In this document: positions 18,101-31,484 of the stretch, piece after piece
How positions within the stretch are numbered: position 1 is the stretch's first letter
Layout of the letters: each line of letters opens with the position of its first letter
NCBI GenBank assembly: GCA_003956705.1
Contig: QZCP01000248.1
Location: 1 to 64,000 of the forward strand
Direction of reading: 5' to 3'
Length of the DNA: 64,000 nt
Source of the DNA: Brevipalpus yothersi
Taxonomy: Eukaryota; Arthropoda; Arachnida; Trombidiformes; Tenuipalpidae
Position numbers and translations under genes: made by a program
The notes under the pieces: generated by a model
The model's input: the letters and a program-made list of their open reading frames with translations, nothing else
Databases searched by the model: none
Told to the model about the DNA's origin: nothing

Positions 18101-19176
18101 TCAAATAGAAACAGTCCTCATTCATTCATTTTACTTTTACCATCTTTTCTCATTCCTATTCGTATTTGATCCTTTTTTTCTCTCTCTTTTTTCCCACTTG
18201 CATGCATCTATTCTACTATTTTGGCAAACTTTTTACCTTTCCCAGAACTTATTTGATAGCTTCAAAACTCATCTCTCTCCCTCTCTCTCTCCTGGAGCCA
18301 ATCAAATTTCTTTCACTTTTTCAGACACATCAGTCTAACTTTTCCCTTCTCTCATGCATATGGATTGAAAGTGGTACATCAAAATATACACATTCACATA
18401 CACAGAGAGAGAGAGAGAGAGAAAGAAAGGGGAAAAGAAAGAGAAAAAGTTGAACAAGCCGTCAACTTACAAACAGTCCTTCTACTCAGCATCACTTTCA
18501 TCTCTTCATCCATTTGCTCAGATGTAATAAGAATCTTGGAACATACGTTTTATATATCATCAGGAATATTTAACGATTGATATGATTGAAAGATGGGAAC
18601 AACTCGCTTACTTTTGAGGATTCAGAGAATGCACTTTTCTTCAACAACAGTCTTCTTGCCTTATTCTCTTGTTAGCCTTTTTCCATCACTTTTATATAGC
18701 CTTCTATCAATATGTTCTTCCTCAGGCAAACCAAATTCTCTCTCTCTCTCTCTTCCTCATCTTCCAGGATTCTTATTCTTGTTATCATATGAAATATGTA
18801 ATCATCGATGAAAATGGTACTGTTCATCCTTTTTTCCTTCCAGTATGAATAGTCGATTGTTTATTCCACAATATTCGTCTATATAGAATTTGGTGAAGGA
18901 AAAAAAGTGGAATAGAATAAGAAATATTGTGTGGCCAAAGTAGAAAGAAGGAAAAAATGCGAGACTAGCAACACCCTAGCAATGATGTATGCTTGATTGT
19001 GTCACTAGTATTCGTTTTGATTCTTATTCTCTTCTATTCCTTATTCTTCACTTTCCTTATCCAACTGATTTCGAGTGGATAAGAATGCTGGACTCAAAGA
19101 ATGATGACAGGATCATGAGATTATTGGAGACTGATGCCAGTGAATGTCTTCTTGTACCGTTAGTGATTACCCTCAA

Positions 19177-19265
<89 letters not shown>

Positions 19266-22200
19266 GACTCTCTGGCTTGAGCTAACAGCGTGTTTCTTGG
19301 GATAATGTTTGTGCTCGAATTAGTTTCAGAGATCGCCAGGCTGAGGTAACGATTGATTTTGACATTCCCTGTGTCGTTTGAAAAATGATCAAGAAAACAA
19401 GTATCATAGTATCATGGTGGCTTATGCTTTTTGACCGGACACAGAGAATAGTATCAAAAGTAGAATGGAACCTTAAACGGTTGAGGTAAGATCAGTGAGG
19501 CAAACTACTTTCAGCTCTCTATTCCAGTCACTCTCTTGGCCTCCATCCTCATCTTCCTTCCACTGATGATGGTCGAATCTTGTAGAGCCTGGAGAAATTA
19601 GTTGTGTTTTTCACCATGATTCATGATCTCTAATCATTTTTATCAACAGTAAGTCCAACGAGAGTTATCTGTTATCCGAGCCATCTTCCTATTCTCATCT
19701 CCTTTACTTCCAGATAATTTGATTGCATCCTCTTTTTTTGCCTCTCAATTTGAGTGTAGCTTCTTCACTCACAATATTTATATATACATCTATATTTTCC
19801 ACAATGTTTGCTCGATGTATCTATCCTTTACTTCAGGACGAGTCAAGAATGTCAAGTGGTCCAAGAGCATCCCATCACAATTTGATTCAAATTGTGTCTA
19901 TCTAACTTTGTTAGAATAATCTTAACATTTTACAAGAGAATGACAATCGAAAGGAAAAAAAAGGCAGTCAAAAGGAAATGTGTTACTTCTGGTGAATCTA
20001 GCACAATTTTGCAACCGAAATCAAGCGTAATTCGGTTTCCACAGTGAACACAAGTGAGAAACAAGAACAGCCCAATCTATTGTTTGTGAGGATGTTAGCT
20101 TACACAAACACACTAACATTGGCTGGGAATAGTGATGATATGTGCGATGATCGTTGAAAAAGTCTCGAAAATAATTTCGATTGTTGAGGCAGGAGAGAAA
20201 GATCTGAGTAAAGCAATGCAACAGCTTCCGAGCACGTAGTATTGCAATAGAAAGAGCTCTGCTCTATTCTTATTCTTATTCTTATTCTTATTCCTTATTC
20301 TCATCTCTTCACTCTTTTCCACTGAGCTGAGAATGAAGATTATTATTCTAGACTCGTGTTCCTAGTGGACATGGAAGTTTTATGCGATGAGATAACTTGT
20401 TGATGATGGCTCCCAGAGGGGCTAAGAAAGAGAGAGAAAGAGAATACAATACTGACCAACTGACATGGATCAAGGAAGAAGAAGAAGAGGAAGGAAGAAA
20501 GAAGCAAAAAAACAACATCTCTCTCTGTTTGCTCATATATCAGGCAAACTCCACTCCCTTTTCACATATTTCTTTTTATTTGTCGAATCAGTATCAGTAT
20601 TACACCACAATATTAGAAAATCTCAACCTTAAATGGCATACTGATAAAAAGGCGCCAAAAAACATCCAATGGTGCTGGAGGGCTACAAGTGATGAGCTGC
20701 AACTTGTGAGGGATGCAATTGAAGGAGGATGAAGAAGCATCCGGAAGACTTGACAAACACAAGCGTCCACATTGAAGTCAGAATCCACTAGGTTTTTGTC
20801 TATGTGTGCAAGAAAGATGTGTATGTGCGTGTGTGTAAACAGCTCCTCATCTCTTGGTGTTAGGACAACTAATTACTCTCTACAATTCATTACTATGTCT
20901 CATTAGGCAAGATGAACCGATTTTCAACAGTTTTCCAACTCTCTTTCTCCACATCTCATCGTAATCTGGCATCTTTCACTCTACAAGACTTAGCTCTTGG
21001 CTTACTCAACATCCGACTTCTTTTTCTATCAAAATCTCTCTCCAGAGTCTCTATTTCTGCCTCTCCTTCTCTTGACATCGTTCGCATCCGTCTTTTTTTC
21101 GGGGGTAACACAAAATCAGCTTAATCACGCATAGAGAAAAGAAGAGGAAGAAAGGGTTAAAGGAGCAGGAAAGTGAGGATGTGAAAAAAGAAGATAATGG
21201 ATGGTGGATAACCGTCTTTCTCTTTCACCAAGAAGACGAGAAATAACAATGGAAGGATGCATTTATTTTGCTGAGCTGGATGAAAATGGTAAATTAATAT
21301 GATGAGATGAGAGGATGAGAAAGTTGAAAGAAGATAGTCAAACTGTTCGTAAGTTACTCTTGTGATACTTACTATATCATCTATTTACTTTGTGCTGACT
21401 GTTGGACTCTAAACATCCACATCATTTTTCAGTCTTCTTCAATCATGTCCCGACGAAATGGGCAAGATTTTGAGCATACTAATGTAGATGTGTCTGAATT
21501 TAACTTGCTAATATGATCACAAGTCGAAAAGCCTTTCTGGACTCTGCTCTTTTTCCTTTTCCTTTTTCTCTTTCTCTTCCTCTTTCCATGACTATGGCTA
21601 TGCTTATGGTGATGTTTACTGCACAAATGCTGCCTGAATGATGACGATGCTGGATGCTGATGGCCTGTCTCAACTGTCACCCAAATGCGTTCACCAAAAT
21701 CAAATTGAATATCCAGCATCAGCTTGTCTTCTCTACATCCTAATCGATCGTCATCAGTTGGGCATTGATGGGATGCTGAGGTTATCCTGTCTTTTTCCTC
21801 CCAATCCACCCACTTTTGCCTGTCCACTTGTCCGAGTGAAGATATTCTTTCTCTATCTTCCCTCTCTCCTCTTTCCCTCTTATATAATGTAGCTTCTTCC
21901 GGTGGCGTGACATTTCAAAGTGACTGGACACTGAATGGACACCAGTAAATCGACCGCGCTCATCCCGTTACAAATCTGAGGAGCGAAAGAGATGTAGAAA
22001 AGTATAGAGAGAAACTTTTTGATTTTCTTTCACTGATGCATGGAATGTTGTTGGATAAAATATATCTTACAGGGCCGCCTTTTGATGTTCTTTCATCTCA
22101 TTAATGGATTCATTGAAAAAGATTTTGTTTGTCAATTGAATCTTGTAACGTACACAAGGATTCACTCTCACAACTTCTTTTTCTTTTTCCTGCTTTTTTT

Positions 22201-22462
22201 TCTCTCTCTCATCCTTCTTATTCTACTAGAGAGGAATTCCTTCTTCACCTCATTGGAATTGTGTCTATTCCTCTCTCTTTATTCAAACAAATGGATGAAT
22301 ATCTTGTCGTTCACTTATCACTTGCTGCTTGGATAAGCGGTGACTTGGGTGAAATCAAATTTTTAACCGAGGACTCACTTTGATGCAAACTGTCAACAAT
22401 AAGCTGAGAAAAATTCAGTAAAAGTGTAACCTTACACTGAATCAAAAAGAGAGATAGAAAGA

Positions 22463-22552
<90 letters not shown>

Positions 22553-25537
22553 CGTTCCTCTATCGACAAGACGAAATTGAACAAAAAATTCCAACAAAGT
22601 AGTACATTCAGAGGAGGAATGTCAACAATAGGCAGTGATAAAGGAAAAGAAGAAGACTAAAAAAAATAGTCTCAAGTAAAGAACTGTAGAGAGGAAAGAG
22701 ACAAATTTTCGTTCTGTGGCATCTATCTTACGATTCTTTCTCTCCTCTTCGACAATACTTCTAGGATTTAGTAGTAGTGGAAAAAGGAGTGGATGAAGGA
22801 ATAAAGAATTTCGAGAAAGAGAAAAAGGGAAAAGAAAAATGGACCACAGACGAAATTTTTTATTGATTTTCTTCTTTTCAACTTGCCATGTCCATACAAA
22901 TATCAAGTTTCGATGAATATGACTGATCAGAAAGTTGGGAAAGTGAGATTTCATGTCGATAGTGAATGTTTTATGAGATTGTTATATTCGGAGTGTAGAG
23001 ATGTGCATAAATATGGTAGAATTTGGGACAAAAATGGAAAATATGACACCTCTATGGTAGTTGAAAGGAATAGCAAGTATTTTATTTCGTTTTCATTTCT
23101 CTTTCATGGTGTAGTAGAGAGTATTCCTTTTTTCTTTCCCTACTGTCCATTCCAATATTCTCGTTTGCTCATTTTTTCTCATCCTCAACAACATCATTCA
23201 TGATAGTTTCGCTCAAGTTTCGTCATCAACTAACCTCGTACTTCATATTTATACAACTCATGGGTATCCAATAGCTTTTCCCACTGGTGAACTATGCTAT
23301 ATTTTTTGTTCCTTTTTCTCTCTCCTCCTTCCTCTCCTCTTCCTTCTCTTCCTCCTCTACTTCTCTTCCTTTACAAGAGCCATCAGCGTCATTGAATTGT
23401 CGGCTCACAATTTTGTGATAGATAATTCGGTGTGTGTCAAATAAATGAAGATATTATCTGGCAAGTTGATAACTTTTCTCTGAAGCATCACAATCCACGC
23501 TTGATAAGAAGTTTGAATGGCTTCTCCTGCTTGTTGGCTCACATTTTTTTACTTTACAACATTGCTTTCCTTCCATCCTTGGGGAGTGATATAACAGCCG
23601 AGAATATCTGGTAAAACGCAAATTCCTATGCTAGTCTATCTCTCCTTTCGCCTCATTCCAAACCTTTCAACAATCCATTTCAATCTTCAGTCACCTCTAT
23701 TGTACTCATTCTACTACCATTTTTAGATATTCTAGTGAAAGAATGTCAGAATCGAGAATGAAGAGAGAGAATCCTGTATATAAGAGCACTTTCTGGCCCA
23801 ATATTCTCTCTTTCATTTTGCCACATATGTTTGCTACTAGTGCATATTCCAGGAATATCAAGCTTTCCAATGTGTGGAGCATCAAGAGGAAGCCAAGTAT
23901 CATGCAAGCCACAGAAGAAGGTGGAAAATGAACAGGAAAAGAGAGGGAAAGAATAAGGAACAGAATAATTCTCTTTTCATCCGAGATCGTCAGAATAACG
24001 CAAAACAATTGAGCTGCTTTGCTTGAAAAGAGAGAGAAAGAGAGAGAAAGAGAGAGAGAATAGAATGTTGGAAGACTGAAGAAAGAGAATCAGTAAGAGA
24101 AAAGAGTATGGTTGAGGAATAAAGGGGCTATTTTTGCCCTCATGTGTTGAAGAGTATTCTTCAGATTGTTGAATAATTTGAGCAATTTTCCATCTCGTTG
24201 ATCCTTTTCTTCTAGTTCATACACACACTCATCGGATCAATATTTTTCAAGACTTTTCAACAAGAGATTCTTTTTCTCTCTCTTTTTCTCTTCTCCATTT
24301 CGTTTTCATCTTCTGACTTCGTTCTCTCTCTCTCTCTCTTTCATAGTCTCCTACTCTCTCGCTCCAATTGCTCAACTGGCACAACAGAATTGGGTGTGTT
24401 GAGAAAAAAAGCTCATGCATTTTAAAAACATTCTTCTAGCTTAACAGCAAATCAGTAGGGAAACTTTTGGCTGTTGCACAAAGCAAATTTTGTTTGTTTG
24501 CCTACTCGAGCAAATATAAATCTTGAGAAAATTTGAAGAAAATATTGGAGAGCCACAGAAACAAGTGAGAAAAAATGTAAAAAAGAGAATAAAAAGGAAA
24601 TAGAGGAAGAAAGAGAACGAAGAGAGTGAAAAAAATTAGAATCAACTGGAGCGAGAAAGTGAAAAAAACAAATACAAACCATCTCTATTCAATATATTTT
24701 CATTTGCCAACCACACTGATTCCCATTATTTTTCAACAGCACACACACAATATATATATAGATCTAAGGCTGATTACTGGTCAAAATTCAATCAATCTAC
24801 AGATTATATCGATTCTTTTTCCACCTTATGCTCCACAAAATGTGGTCCTATATTGGGAAATAATCAGTCATCAAAGCCTAGGGCATAACATGGAAGGTGG
24901 TATCCATGGTCAAAGGCATATTCCACTTGTTCTAACCAGAAATAGAGAGGAAAAAAGAAAGAGAAAGTGAAAGATTCACATAGTTCAGTACACTTATCTG
25001 AGCCATCGAAAGCCCTGAAGAACTTGAGGATTTTCCGACTGATTGGAGCTGATTTTGCAGAGTTTATCGTCCGACGCGTTTCCTTATTTTGCTCTTCTCC
25101 TCTCTCTCTTCCCTGAATTACTCTCTCCTTCTCTCCACTTATTGTCCACTCAAATCTATCATCTAACTCATCATTATTATCGACATACTAGCAAACTACT
25201 GATGCCCATTTGTGGGACTTGACAATTCCCAGCTCTATCTATAGATCTTTTTCGCCTCTGTATCAACCTGGATGAGTTTTGATCAGAAAAGCTATTTCAA
25301 AGTGGAACAATAAAAAGAGAGCGAAGGGAAAAGATGCTAGCTTCCAAATAGTGGTATATATTCCAACTTTGTAAAAAGTATCCAGGAAGCTGAAGTTGCA
25401 AAGATGCGGGAACTTGGATGCTGTTTTCAGACCATACGGTAACTTCGGTGATAGGCTATGAGAAAAATTTTCTCTCTCTCTCTCTCTCCAGAATCAATCT
25501 CTTCCAGAGTTTCTAGGAGCATGGGAAGAGGTAGAAA

Positions 25538-25599
<62 letters not shown>

Positions 25600-27662
25600 A
25601 AAATCGATTCTCTATTATTTTGGGAGCCAGTGAATTTAGAGTCACTTGAAACAGCTTGCAAATAGATTGTTTGGTTGTGCAAAAAAGCAAGCATGACATC
25701 CAGTGGATAAGTCCACTTTTCATCTTGGTCGATGCACCTTCTTCTTCCATCATCCCATCGCCTCAAGGGCAAAACATATCAAAACTATTCATCCGGTTTA
25801 TCCATTCTATTCACATCGGATTAGTCTACTTCATTAGCTATTCTTTTTTATTCTCTTGTTCTATCATCCAATTCAACCGATCTAATCCGATCTTCTTTCT
25901 ATAAATCCACTGTCTACCAAAATAGAAGCCACCTAATATCTTCTCTCAACGTATTCCCAATGTGGAATGAAGTGGATGATAATGCCGAAAATTTTCCATC
26001 CTCATTTTGCCTTTTATCCTTTCATCTTGTCTGTGTGTTCGTGAGTGTATGAATGTGTCTCTATCTATGCTTCATACGCACAAATCGCATACAATAATAA
26101 TTATCTGAGTAACTTTAGGAAAATTCATTAACTTAACTAGCAGCGTAAATCGATCGAACAAGGTAACTTTTATTGCCATCATCATCAATGTCCTTTCTCT
26201 TTGGGGCTCATTCTTCTTCCTCTACTCCTTCTTCTTCTTCTGATACATATACACACACTAACACACACATGAAATTTCACTTCTTCCTTTACTCTTGTGG
26301 GCTCTACACTTTTCTCTTCACTTTGAATCAATATTCACTTTGAAACCATCATGAGTTTGATTTTCTCTCTCTCTCTCTCTCTCTCATGGATGTATTGGTG
26401 GTGGTGATGGTGATTTGCTATAAAATGGCAGGTATTCCCTTCTTTTTTTTCCTCCTTCCTATTTTCTTACAGTCATCAAACTCAACATCATGTGTATGTG
26501 TGTAGGCGAGAGTAGAGAAAATGGGAAGAAAAAAGAGCAAGAGAGCAAGAACATCTCCGCATCCATTCTTTTACTGGATGGTAACAATTTCGCTGATGAC
26601 ATAGGGAAAAGAAGTGGAAAAAGAAGAAGGAGAAGAAGAAATGAGCTCACATATTGTTTCTAACTTTTCTGATTTGCCTTTCGAAAAAAATTATCATCAA
26701 CATATTGCGATGAATGAATACTAAATGAGAGTGTCAATCTGATATCAGAGTGTGGGAAAAAGAAAGAGAGAAAATAGATGAGATCTTTAGATGTAAGAAA
26801 GCATGAAAACGATTCAAGCAAATTCTTCACTTTGATTCCCATACACATACACACACAGTATACAGTACATATAGTATAGCAGGCAGACAGACAAACAAGC
26901 TAGCATCATTGGAAAAGTATTACTCTTCACCATGCTCCAGCTTATCTTCATACACTTTCTTCTCTGACTTCTCAGAAGATCTGCTCCAATGACGGTGATG
27001 AGGCCGATGGGAGGAGAAATGAAGATGCCAAATCGCTAGCGTTTGGACGAGAATAGCGTGCCATTAATTGAGGCTTCCTTCCAGCATCCCCGAAATCTTG
27101 CAGTAACTCATGAGATTAATTGAAACTCTTTCTCTCTACCCGCCTTCTTCTACTCACTCACTCACTTTCTCCTCTATTCCTATGTTCTTCATCCTTTTTC
27201 TCTCATCCGATTTCTCATCTTTCACTCTTATTCCATCTCTTTTTCTCTCTATTCCTTCCAGCCGGAACTGAGGCCCAAGAAGTGTTCGGCCATACAATCA
27301 CATCTGATCGCATTTGTCATCCAAATGGCAGCGGATCTTCCACAGCATCCACACTTTCATCTATAACTCGAATTCTGGTAGTTTTATTCATCGTAACGGT
27401 GGTAGCCTCAATAGGTATTGCTTTCAAAATGCATCGTGGTCGTCAATTGGCCCTACAACAACAGACCATGGTAACCACATCGGTAAATGGACCACCAAAT
27501 CAGCCTGGTGATCAGCGAAGCCCATACACACGAGACTTGGGCAATCTACCACCCATGGGATCAGCAGAAGCGGAATTTCAGAACGATTTTATCCAAGTAT
27601 TTCCAATGCACCATCTGGAGCCGTGTCCAGAGAAAAATATGTCCGCGCTGATAATGCAATGA
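15138..27662 (+). CDS. EB-like cysteine-rich single-pass membrane protein (two exons, 11.1 kb intron)
   Basis: Exons 15138..16116 and 27262..27662 join in phase 1 (CAACAAG/GTAAGT to CCTTCCAG/CC) to give 459 aa. The start is the first ATG (MFLKYFPIVSNN); codons upstream have no ATG. A hydrophobic N terminus (about 13-30) looks like a signal peptide or anchor. A His/Ser/Thr-rich low-complexity region (41-220) has His runs at 51-58 and 162-168 and a poly-Ser run near 195-205. Two Cys clusters follow: Cys221, 227, 234, 241, 243, and Cys273, 283, 289, 296, 317, 319, with CxC-xxGY patterns as in EB modules. A transmembrane helix spans about 364-381, followed by a basic stop-transfer MHRGR and an 80-residue cytoplasmic tail. 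The function is unknown; a cell-surface or adhesion role is only inference. Extra exons in the long intron cannot be excluded. Confidence 0.72.
19185..19255. repeat. (CT)n microsatellite
   Basis: About 35 CT units in the EB-like gene intron, followed by CT runs interrupted by G. Confidence 0.95.
21429..21827 (-). other. Unrecognised antisense open frame inside the EB-like intron
   Basis: A 132-codon open frame antisense to the host gene. It has a mixed-composition part with two Cys (HQCPTDDDRLGCRED), a beta-rich looking stretch (LMLDIQFDFGERIWVTVE), then a His-rich segment and a Lys/Arg repeat (KRKRKRKR). It does not match a family I know. No good acceptor precedes it, as the sequence upstream is purine-rich, so it may be chance. 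It is recorded because it is the least repetitive long frame in this intron. Confidence 0.2.
22469..22547. repeat. (GA)n microsatellite
   Basis: About 39 GA units in the EB-like gene intron; the longest array in the window. Confidence 0.95.
25541..25595. repeat. (AG)n microsatellite
   Basis: About 27 AG units in the EB-like gene intron. A short CT run at 25470-25487, 50 bp to the left, makes an inverted pair with it. Confidence 0.95.
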
Positions 27663-29485
27663 AATGATAGTTCGAACCGTCCTTCTTCTTCTTTCCTCTA
27701 CCACTTTCTCTCTCTCTCTTTCTTTCTTAAAAGCTTTGCTCCGATCATCATCATTCACCATCATCATTGTTCCAAGAGGATTCATTTCTACTATTCGAGT
27801 GATATTTTCAGATTATGATCTTTATTTGTTCCTTTGGCTTCATTCCTCACTTATTTGTTATATCTGTGGTGATGAGGAAAATCTTCTCCATTTCTTTTTC
27901 CCCTCTCTTTCTCAAACCAAACTTTCTCTATTCCTTCTTTCTTTCTCTCTATCTTCACCACTTTCGTGTCCAAATCTTCCATCACCCAGCATCACCAAGC
28001 ATCATGCACATCTCTTGCGTTCTCATTCAGAGCAAAGTCAATAAAACATAAATGAAGGATGATAAGATTGGTCAGAAGAAGACGAAGAGGAAGAAGAAGA
28101 AGAGGAAGCAATGGAAAGAGAATAAAAGGAGCAAAAGTATCTGTTTGCATCAAACGAATCACGTTGGAAGAGAGAGAAAGAGAGAGAGAAAGAAAGACAG
28201 AGGAAAAGAGAAAGAAAATAGGAGACTGAAAGACTAGATTACTTGATGGTGAGTAGTAATTTGCTTTCATCTCTCAGATCTCTCAGCCATTTTGATGAGC
28301 CGAAAAGCGACATAAAATCTCCGATTCAAGCTCTGAGTAGCTTTATTATGACTTCATTCTTTTCCTCTCATCTATTTGCTCTTCCTTTCTCTCTCTCTCT
28401 CTCTCCATCTTTTAGCCTTCTCAATTTCTCTCCATCTTTCGCTCTCTTTAACCCTTTCGGCCCACAGGTCTTTTTAGCTAATTTGGTACATTAATTTTTC
28501 TTCTATTCACTTCCTCCATGGAAGAAATAGATAGATACTTTAAAAGGCTGTAAAAAGAGAGAAATTACCTTGCAAAATGCGGCAAGATTCGTCAAGGGAG
28601 AGAAAAGAGTGATGCACGAGAGGAGAAGAAGAAGAAAAAGAAGAAGAAGAAGGCTGATAGAGAGAGGCTAAAGATCAAGTTAGCAAGAGAGATCTCTGTA
28701 GTCAAAGTGATGGAAAATGTGTATATAAAAAGTATTTGAGCCAATGTGATGAGGATGGTGATTATAAAAGACGAGGTGAGATGAAGGCTAAGAATTCAAT
28801 GGAGGATGATATTGATCTTCATTTTTTTATACCTTCTTTCCTCTCTCAAAACTGTTTCACTTCGAATGAAGCAAAATTTGGCCTATTCCTTTCTCTCTCT
28901 CTCATCATATTTTCCTCACCGCATCACTTGGATTCTCATCACCGGCCTTTCCCATCATGATCACTAAAATGGTTGACATGTTATGAAAAATGAAAGAGAA
29001 ATCAAGTAAAAAAAGGAAAGGAAGTGAAGATGAGAAGAGATGGGTACACGAGAAATACATAGTCACATATGGGATGGAGATGAAGATGAGGATGAGAGAG
29101 AAAGTTGATACGTTAGAAGATGTGAACAAATGAGATGAGTTGGTTGAGCCTGTAAGCTTTCATTATCAGGTAAAATGATGGCTGAAATTATTTGCAAAAG
29201 TGATGCGGAAGAGGCATATAAGTGGAATGGAAGGGATGAAAGATTGAAATTGGAATAGCATAGGGTATCGAAGGTAAAAATTCTGTTGATGATTATATTG
29301 ACTTTTTGATTCTTTTTCTCGGATCATCTCATCCAATTAATGTGCTTGCGTGTGAATTGTGAGCCGCAGGACACGAGAAGTGACTGGTAGAAGCGACTTT
29401 TAGGGTATTCTCTCTCATTGATGGATTCTTTTTCCTCATTCCTCAGCTATTCTTGGAGATCAAAGGGAATGATGAAGAGGTGGGT

Positions 29486-29524
<39 letters not shown>

Positions 29525-30435
29525 AATAAAAGAGAAGAGAAAGGATGAGGATGGTCAGAAGATAATTTTCCTGGTCCAATGCTTCTCTTGGACTTCTCAT
29601 GGCTGATGAACATTTTGACCCAAAAGCCAAATAGTGATTCACGATCGATATTCATAGTGATATCACCATTTGTGACTCAATCGTACATGTACATATATAT
29701 ACTTGATTCTTTTTCCAGGAAAGAAGACTTCCAAAAAGAAACATCCAGACTTCATCATCTTTGGTTTGATTCCTTTGCCTGGGCCAGCATCCTGAATTCA
29801 CTTAAGCCCTCTCAGTTCACCCTCAACTGACCACTTGATTGTAATTTTCGATCATCATCATCTACATTTCAGCGTCCATAATATCTTCATCTCTTCATCT
29901 GCCTGAATGAAATTTGAATTTTGATTTATCGCCGGAGCAAAATCAAAATTCTTTTTGTCAACTCAGAATCCAAGGGAATTGAAAATGTGATTGTGAATAT
30001 TCATAAATGTATTCAAGACGAGGAAAGGCGAACGAACTCAGCATTTCGCACACACTGAACACACAAACACACAAAATTTAATTGTAATTGTTACTATTAT
30101 TCTAGCTTAGCTATTATAACATTTTTCGTAATGAAATATACCATGATCTTTCCACTTTCAGGATGCTGATCATCAATCGTGTCCACCGTTTACTTTACTT
30201 TCTCCCCACTTTTGTCTTTATCCTCTCATTTCCTCTGTCATCGTTCTTTTGTTTCACCATCTCTCTGAAGCTCATCATTCTAATTGAATGGCTCTCAGCT
30301 ATTCATCATATCATTTCTTTCTTCTTTTGTCCTACATCCGTATCATTTTCATTCCCAATGACCATTCAACGATTTTCTCTCTCTCTCTTCCTTCTTTAAC
30401 TACGACCTTCCAGCTTCATCATTCGATTCTTCCCA

Positions 30436-30470
<35 letters not shown>

Positions 30471-31256
30471 TTCGTTCTTATTCAAACGACCAGCTAACTG
30501 GGCTTCCATGTTCTTTTATCCGTGGAAAACTCGAAAGCATTGCAAAGCGAAAGCATCACTTCATTTGCATCTCCATTCATCTCAAGTATCATGATTCCTT
30601 GCCCGCCTTTTAGACATCCTATTTCTTCCTTTCTTCCACTCATTCCTATTCTCTCTCTCTCTCTCTCTCTCATCCGCATCTTTGCTTCTTTCTCTTTCTC
30701 GATATGATCATCTTCTACTTCTCTCATTTTCCCGTCCAAATAAATTTGCTGAATGCAAATTCTTTTATCCCCTTCATTCAACTAAGCTGCTCATTCATCT
30801 TTATTCCCTTCCGTCACTTCTCTTCCATCTCTCTTTCTCTCTTTCTTTCTCTACCCCATCCACCACATGGACAACCTTGTTGATTATGCATACTCTGAAA
30901 GAATATTCTTTCCCTGCGATACAGATTCTTTCTTAATTGTCGTTAACTTGAACCTCTGTTTTCCCTTTCTTTCTACATTTTTCTTTCTCTTGCGGGTTTA
31001 ACTTTGCTCCTTAAGATGAGATCAAAATTGGAGCATTTATTTTCCTCAACTACAAACATACTTTGATTATTTTCTCTCTATTTTTCTCTCCTCTTTTTCA
31101 ATTTGGTGGATGACTGTTCTTAATTCAAATTCCTCACATTGCCATCTTATATCCATGGAACAACAACAACAGCAGCTTCAATCTGGTTATTTTTAATCAT
31201 TTTTGTGTAAACATAGAAAAATTTCAATTCTTTTGTCTTTACAATTCCATATCAAG
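27663..31256. other. Gene-poor region after the EB-like gene
   Basis: CT- and GA-rich sequence with shorter arrays near 29490-29521, 30438-30464 and 30651-30670. Open frames are low-complexity. If the 31257 exon belongs to the EB-like gene this is an intron in one isoform; otherwise it is intergenic. Confidence 0.4.
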
Positions 31257-31484
31257 CAAAAACCCTTACGACAAACACTGATGAATGCTGGATTTACGGA
31301 ACCAATTTATGGAGATCCTCTCTCATCGGTATCGAGCTTTATCATTGATTCAAGTGAGGCGAAAGAGATGTCGAAAAAAGTCCTCCAACAATATCAATTG
31401 AATGCAAGAAAATTACTCACAAGTCCTATTGATCATCAGGACACGTTTTATTCCTCTATTTCTCTTTCGAAGCTCTACTCGTGA
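31257..31484 (+). CDS. Candidate orphan coding exon, possible alternative tail of the EB-like protein
   Basis: A 75-codon open frame follows a pyrimidine-rich acceptor-like sequence ending TATCAAG at 31256. It starts QKPLRQTLMNAGFTEP and ends with TGA. Its composition is unlike the repeat-derived frames around it: balanced, polar, with a stretch rich in Glu, Lys and Gln (SSEAKEMSKKVLQQYQL). A possible donor inside the last EB-like exon (ATCCAA/GTATTT after 27596) is in the same phase, so an isoform with this tail is possible. I do not recognise the peptide. It could also be part of an unrelated gene or chance. Confidence 0.28.
   Translation, partial: QKPLRQTLMNAGFTEPIYGDPLSSVSSFIIDSSEAKEMSKKVLQQYQLNARKLLTSPIDHQDTFYSSISLSKLYS

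Larger units (their letters stand above)
16117..27261 (+). other. Large intron of the EB-like gene
   Basis: This 11.1 kb intron begins GTAAGT and ends TTCCAG. It is dominated by pyrimidine-rich sequence on the plus strand and by microsatellites: (CT)n near 17685-17706 and at 19185-19255, (GA)n at 22469-22547 and 25541-25595, and a TTATTC hexamer repeated about five times near 20266-20300. Most open frames inside are translations of these repeats. One minus-strand frame at 21429-21827 is more complex and is listed separately. Confidence 0.6.
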
